Assembly: GCF_023101765.2 (NCBI RefSeq)
Contig: NC_064233.1
Location: forward strand, 2,480,001 to 2,544,000
Length of the DNA: 64,000 bases
Reading direction: 5' to 3'
Origin: Spodoptera frugiperda
Taxonomy: Eukaryota; Arthropoda; Insecta; Lepidoptera; Noctuidae
Shown: positions 57,466-64,000 of the stretch, one piece after another
Layout: each line of letters starts with the position of its first letter
How positions within the stretch are numbered: position 1 is the stretch's first letter
Program-made: the position numbers and the translations under genes
Notes under the pieces: model-generated
Databases searched by the model: none
What the model saw: only the letters and a program-made list of their open reading frames with translations
What the model was told of the DNA's origin: nothing

Positions 57466-57780
57466 CTGCCGTACTCAGAGTCATTTAATGGTTACTTAAC
57501 CCAGTCCTTAGCAATTGTTTTTCATATAAAATCGTTACTAAGGAATAGTTTAAGTAATCATTAAAGGTAAGTGTCCACAGGCCCGCATCGCACGCATTCC
57601 GTATGACGTCATCAGTACGCATCGCATGTAGGCATTGCCGATGATGCGGTCCGTACGATGCGGATCAGTGGACGCAGTTGTATGAGTTTCTATACAAGAC
57701 TAACTAAAATCCGTTGCGTGCGATGCGTACGATGCGTACCTTAGATGTCTCTGAGTATGGCAGTTAGAGAATATGTTTAT
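57466..57780. mobile_element. family D MITE split by a family E MITE
   Basis: The D element starts GCCGTACTCAGAGTCATTTA and ends ATGTCTCTGAGTATGGCAGT. Between them, at 57,566-57,742, lies a complete E element starting AGGTAAGTGTCCACAGGCCC and ending GATGCGTACGATGCGTACCT. The insertion point is in D's CATTAAATG. Confidence 0.8.
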
Positions 57781-57889
57781 TTTAAGCACAGTTACCTAAT
57801 GAGCTAGTTTTAATGAGATTTTGTGTGTTTTAAACAAAGGGCATTAAATATTTTGTTTGGATATTATCGTGTTTTATTTTATCATAAAC

Positions 57890-58070
57890 TAGCGACACGC
57901 CCCAGCTTCGCATGGGTGCAATGGTGATATATTATGCATGTATTATACATATAAAACTTCCTCTTGAATCACTCTATCTATTAAAAAACCGCATCAAAAT
58001 CCGTTGCGTAGTTTTAAAGATTTAAGCATACAAAGGGACAAAGGGACAGAGAAAGCGACTTTGTTTCACC
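57890..58070 (-). mobile_element. dispersed repeat family P
   Basis: CTAGCGACACGCCCCAGCTT, GCATCAAAATCCGTTGCGTA, GGGACAAAGGGACAGAG. Inverse relative at 47,445-47,595 in canopy intron 2. Confidence 0.6.
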
Positions 58071-58114
58071 CTGTCACCCTATCACCACTTAGTAGTTACT
58101 AACTCATGGGTGAC

Positions 58115-58235
58115 TGGTGATTTTTCACCGTCGCCCATGGACACTTGAAACACCAGAGGCGTTACAAGTGCGTTGCCGGCCTTTTGGGGGTTAGGAATTT
58201 AAGGGTCGGGGAATCGGGGATTGGGAAGCATTAAA
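58115..58235 (+). mobile_element. SINE family A copy (5'-truncated)
   Basis: CGTCGCCCATGGACACTTGA, then AGTGCGTTGCCGGCCTTTTG, then GGTCGGGGAATCGGGGATTG. Confidence 0.65.
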
Positions 58236-58544
58236 TAAAACGTATTAAAGTAAGTAAATCACATTTTATTCACAATTAAACAGTGTACTAGATACAAGAC
58301 AATTTACAGAACAAAGATAAAAATTACATCAAATTCGGTTCAGCCAACCGCGAGATATTTGCGAATAAATATACATACTGGTAAAACTGAGAACCTCCTT
58401 TATTTAAATAAAGTTAATGATTTTCATCAAATTAATTTCTTAAGTTATAAAATGCATTAATTATCCTAATATGATGGAAGCTAAAGAAGTATGTAAGCAT
58501 CGTAATAAGTGGCGCTGTGTAGTTTTTTTAAAACATTGTCCCAC

Positions 58545-58715
58545 ACTAGGATTTTCTCCAATGTCGTGGGTGCGTTTACAAACATACAAGTTCACATACA
58601 CATGACACCCAGTCCCGAAACAACAATTTGTGGATCAAAGAATTGCTCCGTGCGAGAATCGAAACCGCTACCAATCACCGCGTCAACTGTGCAGTTTCTT
58701 GATGGCTAAGTAATA
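58545..58715 (+). mobile_element. SINE family C copy
   Basis: Same order of segments as at 53,415, with the end degraded (GAGAATCGAAACCGCTACC). Lies in the gene-free right part of the window. Confidence 0.65.
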
Positions 58716-59124
58716 TAATACAAATATAGACAGAATAATTTATTTATGTATTGGCCAAAATACAACATATTTTCTCGTATGCAATCATCATGAAAAAAAT
58801 GTCTACCATTAAAATAATATTTTAATATTTACATTATAATTATTTATTTATTTATTTAATAATGCCAAAAGGACAACAAACGCAAGCATAGTACAGTCAT
58901 TACCTCCATTGATTACATAAAAAATAACTTAAATAAGTTTTTATAATCTAGGCAAGTACATCACAGTCGACGATCATCGAAGGCACTTTTCGAAGACTTC
59001 TTGGAATTCAAATCTGAAAGAAATCATATTTTTACTTTTTAGGCTCATGACTTTTTTATGGAAGTGGAATAGGAGGCAAATAAGCAGATGGATCACCTGA
59101 TGGTAATCGGTTATGTACTCAGTG

Positions 59125-59320
59125 CCCTAAAGGTCCACAGGCTCGCATCGTACGCATTGCACGCAACGGATTTTAGTTTGTCTTGTATAGAAACACATGC
59201 AACTGCGTCCACTGATCCGCATCGTACGGACCGCATTATCGGCAAAGCCTACATGCGTGTACTGATGACGTCACACGGAATGCGTACGATGCGGGCCTGT
59301 GGACGTTTACCGAAATGCGT
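59125..59320. mobile_element. foldback MITE, family E
   Basis: GGTCCACAGGCTCGCATCGT at one end and GATGCGGGCCTGTGGACG at the other are inverted repeats. Copies at 57,566 and 61,640 share the interior TTTAGTTTGTCTTGTATAGA or its inverse. Rich in CpG and CGTACG. Confidence 0.75.
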
Positions 59321-59639
59321 TAGTACGGATTAGCTTTACGTTTAAAGTAATCGAAACAAGAGCGCATTCGGTGCTATGATTGGACGGCTCGAATAAACCA
59401 AGCATTTCTCGTTTCGATTACTTTAGACGTAAATCAAATAAGGGTACGAGCTGTTTTAAAATTCCGACACAGCTGCAGACGGTGACCTAACTATAATCAC
59501 CGACCTGCTTACCAAGCGTGTATAGATATTATGGCACACCTTTCTTACAAGGAGGAGGGTCATAGTCCAGCAGTGGACGTTCATGGACTGTTGATCATGT
59601 CGAATAAACCTTATTTGAGGGTGTTAGGGGGTTCATCAA

Positions 59640-59775
59640 GTGAAATCTCCAACTTTGGGTGAGGCGAGTGTGTCAGTGGTGTCAGACTTTTACAGACTAA
59701 ATACTACCCTGTTCCTTTTTCTGCTTTGGGCTGGAGCCATGGTAACCCGCTAGGTTGTCTGTAAGCTAAGGGTGC
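59640..59775 (-). mobile_element. SINE family B copy (diverged)
   Basis: CTCCAACTTTGGGTGAGGCG to GCCATGGTAACCCGCTAGG, with several internal changes. Abuts a family F MITE at 59,768. Confidence 0.6.
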
Positions 59776-60075
59776 TTTTCCACCAAAGATGTTCTATGTA
59801 GCTATACTGCGAAAAGTAATAGCTAAGATGTGAAACTATGTGACTGTTTCCACTGATACTAAGCTATTTAACGGTGCGAGGAAGATCGATCGAGTATGAA
59901 ATGTATTTGTAGTAAGGAAGCCATTCTTAGCACGCATTTTTCCAAATAAAAAACATAACTCAACTGAGTCCGTTTCCACCATTGCTAAGCTATGTGTACC
60001 AATGAATGTGATTGGTGGAAGCCAAACGCATCCACAGCAACGTAGCATAGCACATCTCTGGTGGAAAAGCACCCA
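59768..60075. mobile_element. foldback MITE, family F (long form)
   Basis: GGGTGCTTTTCCACCAAAGA to CACATCTCTGGTGGAAAAGC, with exactly matching GGGTGCTTTTCCACCA tips in inverse. Represents the full-length form of the family. Confidence 0.8.
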
Positions 60076-60404
60076 TACTTTGTCACTAAATAGGTACCGA
60101 AGTGATTTGTTATAAGGAATCGAAATAAAACTAAACAAGGAACATTATCAATATATTTCATTTATTTAATAAACTTAATACAATTAAAGCTAACGTTTAT
60201 GTGTTTACCAGATAGGGCTTAATAAGCGTCAGGTATTTTGTCTAATATGGTATTAGCAAGTTTTAAACAATGTAGCAATAAATTTGTGAAATATGTTTTT
60301 AAACTGACATGGTCACTAACAATATCATTAGAACTTGAGACGGGATATTTACCATGTTTATTTATGTGTAGAGTTTCCGATATTTCGGCACTGTTTATTT
60401 ATTT

Positions 60405-60600
60405 ATTTTTAAAAACATTGCCCAACACTAGGATTTTCTCCTGCGTCGTGGGTGCGTTTACAAACATACAAGTTCACATACACATGACACCCAGACCCGA
60501 AACAACAATTTGTGGATCACACAAAGAGTTGCTCCGTGTTTGAAATGCAGCCAGTTGCCCAGCCACCGCACTAACCGTGCAGTCATTGTGTTGCAAGCGA
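60405..60600 (+). mobile_element. SINE family C copy
   Basis: Matches 53,415-53,625 closely as far as GAGTTGCTCCGTG, then the B-box part is lost. Inserted next to a fragment also found in the nested hairpin at 54 kb. Confidence 0.65.
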
Positions 60601-60849
60601 CATGATCATGGTAGGTAAATTTGTGATTGGTACGGCGATTGGATTAATGACTACAGGCCTTTGCCCTGCAGTAGGACGATCATGGCTGAAGTCTACATCT
60701 AAATCTCACAAATGGCCTCTAGACAAAAAGGACCTTAAGGCACATTGGCGTAATCTGGTGACCACATAAATGTTAGTTTCCATTCAGCTGTACATTAAAA
60801 ATTCGTTTAAATCCTAAGTTAATGTATAAAATCTCAAATACTATCAAAA

Positions 60850-61215
60850 ATATTATTTTTATATACAAGATTATATAATTTAGGGTCTATGCGACCTTTT
60901 TCAGGACTACTCCGGTTCTCGAATGCGAAGTTTCGTTTAATCTTCGGCCGTAGGTTTTATTGATTTAATAATAGAATTACTTGAAATAACGTTTTATTTT
61001 TAAATTTCATATCAAAACCTATTTATTATCATTATTTATCTTCATTTAATTCGTTCATTTTTGTTCACGAAAGTTTGCAATAAATAGAATTGTAGTATGC
61101 AATCTGCGAAGTTTTAGACGAAACTTCGTTTTTCGTTGAATTAGAGTAGGCCCCCAGGTCGTCTTTTCACCTCGTAGACATCAAAACAATATTTGATAAT
61201 AACCAAAGACCCTTC
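60850..61215. other. intergenic AT-rich DNA
   Basis: No gene. GAAGTTTCGTTTAATCTTCG (about 60,928) and the later AAACTTCG/CGAAGTTT pieces near 61,105-61,135 hint at a degraded inverted repeat. The rest is plain AT-rich sequence. Confidence 0.4.
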
Positions 61216-61217
61216 AT

Positions 61218-61400
61218 ATAAGGTGTTCTAAAAGTATCTGCCACGGCTTTAATGGGAAGTAGTGTTGTGTTTGAAGATAACAATATAGATTTTCTGTATG
61301 AAAAATAAAATTAATCATAATCAATATTTAACTATTGTAATCTTCAAACACAACACTACCTCCCGTTAAAGCCGTGGCAGATACTTTTAAAGCTCCTTAT
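61218..61400. mobile_element. 183-bp hairpin MITE
   Basis: Arms of 67 bp (61,218-61,284 and 61,334-61,400) match with roughly seven differences; core AAAGTATCTGCCACGGCTTT and GTAGTGTTGTGTTTGAAGAT are exact. The loop is about 50 bp of AT-rich DNA. No coding content. Confidence 0.85.
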
Positions 61401-61639
61401 ATAATTACAACAATTTTCCAACGAATATAAATACCCTGTTGCTTAAAAACATTACAATTATTTATAAAACATAATGGTTAAAACATAATTGAGCATTTCT
61501 TTATTTTATACCTGGCAAGACAAAGCATTTAAGTTCTTTTTTTTGATGTGGCAAGAATTAGTTTCAACTTATTCAATAATTATTGTAGCATATTTATTGA
61601 AAAATTAAATAACGATATTTGAATTTTTAAGTCTTATGA

Positions 61640-61820
61640 TATGGTAAGCGTCCACAGGTCCGCATCGTACGCATCGCACGCATCGGACGGATCGCATCAA
61701 ACGGATTGACTGCGTCCGTACGATGCGGATCAGTGGACGCAGTTGTATGAGTTTCTATACAAGACAAACTAAAATCCGTTGCGTGCGATGCGTACGATGC
61801 GGGCCTGTGGACGCGTACTT
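61640..61820. mobile_element. foldback MITE, family E
   Basis: GGTAAGCGTCCACAGGTCCG to ATGCGGGCCTGTGGACGCG. Interior GATCAGTGGACGCAGTTGTA is shared with 57,566-57,742. Confidence 0.75.
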
Positions 61821-61899
61821 TTACAATGTGTAATCAATTTTGAATACATAATTGTTATTTTCGAATTATTTTAATACGAAACATAGAATATTACTTTTG

Positions 61900-62290
61900 T
61901 AACTAGTCGAGTTCCTCGTCAAATAGTTACGTGAGTAAGCCGATAACATAATACTTAATTTAGTTTGTCTCTCGACAGTTACACCTAATACATAAAAGTT
62001 TATTTTTAAGTATATAATATAATTTTATTGTAACTTTCGTGAGACATACTAAATGAATTATTATGTTATCGGCTTACTCACTTAACTGTTTGACAAGGAA
62101 CTCGACTAGTTTCAAGTCATGTTAGAGGCTCATATTCATGAGCAGCATTCCGCGACACACGACGCGGCGATTGTCGCGCTGCTACTGACAATCGCTGGCA
62201 GCACGCATGGTTTGAAACTAGTCGAGTTCCTTGTCAAACAGTTACGTGAGTAAGCCGATAACAATAATCATTAATTTAATATATAATATA
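61900..62290. mobile_element. foldback repeat, family G, palindromic form
   Basis: ACTAGTCGAGTTCCTCGTCA at 61,902 and TGACAAGGAACTCGACTAGT near 62,090-62,110 form arms of roughly 70 bp, each with CGGCTTACTCAC or its inverse. A third copy of the arm follows at 62,218. Confidence 0.7.
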
Positions 62291-63314
62291 TCGTAGAAAA
62301 CTTATAAATAACATAACTAATAATATTTCTTACATTGTAATATAATACAGACCTATAAATCTTATAAGTAGTTTTAATTCCTTCACATACGCAAAAGGGG
62401 TAGGCAGAGGTGCATTGTGTACACTAGCTCATACCTGTGGGATAAAACATATCCTATGTGTTATTTCAGACCATAATCTACTCCTGTTCCAATTTTCATC
62501 TCGATCCATTCAACCGTTTTGACGTGTTTGAACTTTCGCATTTATAATATTCTAAGATCACACTGAATTTTATTCACCAAAGAGGTAGGCAGAGCTGTAC
62601 ATACTTATTTAACAATTTCTATATACACTAACAATATAATATATTTTTTAATTTTTATTCCACTGTAGATGTATGTTTAGCATATGGTGTGTAGCACCAC
62701 CCTCCCGGGCGGGAGGGTGGTGTAAATATATAAACATAGCTTAGCAGAATGCGTTTCCACTAGTGCTAAGCTATGTGTTACTATGAATATGACCCGTGGA
62801 AGCCAAACGTAACGTAGCATAGCACATCTATGGTGGAAAAACACCCTAATTATGACAAAAATATCAGAAACTTACCCAACTTGAAAAAAAGCGATATTCA
62901 GATACTATTCCAAAAATCTTGTTGCTTCTTATATACAGTAACTGGTATATATATCTTTCGTATTGTGAATTTTAAACCTTTGAACAGCATTTTTGGATGA
63001 TTTACAATTTTTTTTGTATGTTTTACAAACTATGAATAAAACATGTAAATATGTTTTTTTATAGTCGATCTAATCTCATATTTTACTAATTGAAATTAGA
63101 TTGTTCACTTTTGTTAAAGATTATTTTGTTAATGTTTTATTTTTTCTTTATTATTTATTAAGTAAACGATGTTTGCATTTGACCTATCCGCTCAAATATG
63201 ACATTATTGAATTGACAGCTACAAAGAATTTGGCGTATGTAAATAAAGTTGCAATTTTAAAAAATAATGTGTTAGAAAAGGTTTTATTCAATATATTGGA
63301 ATATTTTTTGTGAG

Positions 63315-63515
63315 TGGGGAAAATCATCCATTGAATTAATCTTCCGTTCTGGGCGAGGCGGGAGGGAGTGTTGGACTCTTACTGACTAAAAACCACCCCG
63401 TTCCTACTCCTGCCTTTAAAACCAGAGCCCCGGTAAACTCGCTAGTGAGTCCGCAGCTCCGGATCAGGCATCAGCCCTACTGGGCCCCATCTGTGGTGGT
63501 CTGATGGCTCTTTGA
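63315..63515 (-). mobile_element. SINE family B copy, with 5' head
   Basis: GTGGGGAAAATCATCCATTG through CAGCTCCGGATCAGGCATCA to CCATCTGTGGTGGTCTGATG. Carries the same head as the copy with the defined 16-bp duplication at 13,206-13,433, so it is near full length. Confidence 0.75.
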
Positions 63516-63724
63516 GGCGCACGCGGAACGCGACGCGCCGCACGCATGGGTCGAATGATGAAGGGGACATACAGAGCCGTACTATCTCTAAGGCAAAACG
63601 AGGCAAGTGCCTAGAGCGCTAGTTTACAAAGGCATGCCTAACATAGAGAAACGGCAGTCAAAAACTAATTAAAGGCGCCTTTGAGTTGCTTGCCTAGATT
63701 ATATTGCATTATCTAGTTATAATT

Positions 63725-64000
63725 AGCTTCAGTGCACGTGTGATAAGACTGTGATCTCTCTCTGCCTACCCCATCCACGGTACGGTCAGCAGCACATGTT
63801 CTTCTGCACGTGTCCGTGCGCGATGCTGTCTATGCTCCACGCCGGGAGCTCTACCTTGCCCGTGTGGGTCGCATCTTCTTCTGTGCACGTATAATATGTC
63901 TGTGATCTCTGCCTACCCCCCTACCCCCCATATACAGTACGGTCAGCAGCACATGTTCTTCTGCACGTGTCCGTGCGCGATGCTGTCTATGCTCCACGCC
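63725..64000 (+). repeat. tandem repeat, period about 157 bp, running off the right edge
   Basis: A 63-bp block starting TACGGTCAGCAGCACATGTT is present at 63,781-63,843 and again, identically, at 63,938-64,000. The spacers are also related (CTGTGATCTC and CTGCCTACCCC in both). GC-rich compared with its surroundings. Confidence 0.85.

Noticed and set aside
63101..63313. 70-codon plus-strand open frame
   Set aside because: AT-driven, Phe/Leu/Lys/Asn-rich, without family or splice support.

Overview
This window is nuclear DNA from a moth. The reasons are AT-rich introns with scattered GC-rich coding exons, GT-AG splice sites throughout, proteins of insect type, and very dense short interspersed repeats of the kinds common in Lepidoptera. 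One SINE family here looks like those reported from noctuid moths, so Noctuidae is my best guess (inference; no search was possible).

Two real protein-coding genes are present, on opposite strands and diverging. The left half (1-31,252, minus strand) is Sin3A, the scaffold of the SIN3/HDAC co-repressor complex. I could thread 25 coding exons with consistent reading phase from the start codon at 31,217 to the left edge. They give 1,263 complete residues with PAH1, PAH2, PAH3, the HDAC-interacting region and the start of the C-terminal Sin3 domain; the last part lies off the left edge. Its 5' non-coding exon is not certain. Good splice donors at 33,355, 34,718 and 43,622, with GCCATTTT motifs and two GC-rich islands nearby, suggest one or more distant promoters between 33 and 44 kb.

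The right half holds a seele/canopy (CNPY) family gene on the plus strand (44,580-55,194). Its seven coding exons encode 244 residues with a signal peptide, six saposin-type cysteines, a long acidic tail and a C-terminal KDEL signal for return to the ER. From 55.4 kb to the right edge I see no convincing gene.

Nearly everything else is repetitive. There are at least three SINE families (two with tRNA-like promoter boxes), several foldback MITE families, a frameshifted jockey-type LINE remnant (39.6-40.55 kb), an 11-copy 108/111-bp tandem array in an intron of the canopy gene, and the start of another tandem repeat at the right edge. The most unusual item is an 86-bp element with GAGACA/TGTCTC ends, present in four identical, same-orientation copies, all in Sin3A introns. 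Other points worth a look are a perfect 48-bp palindrome, a SINE hairpin beside a frame-neutral Sin3A exon, and a set of nested hairpins near 54 kb.
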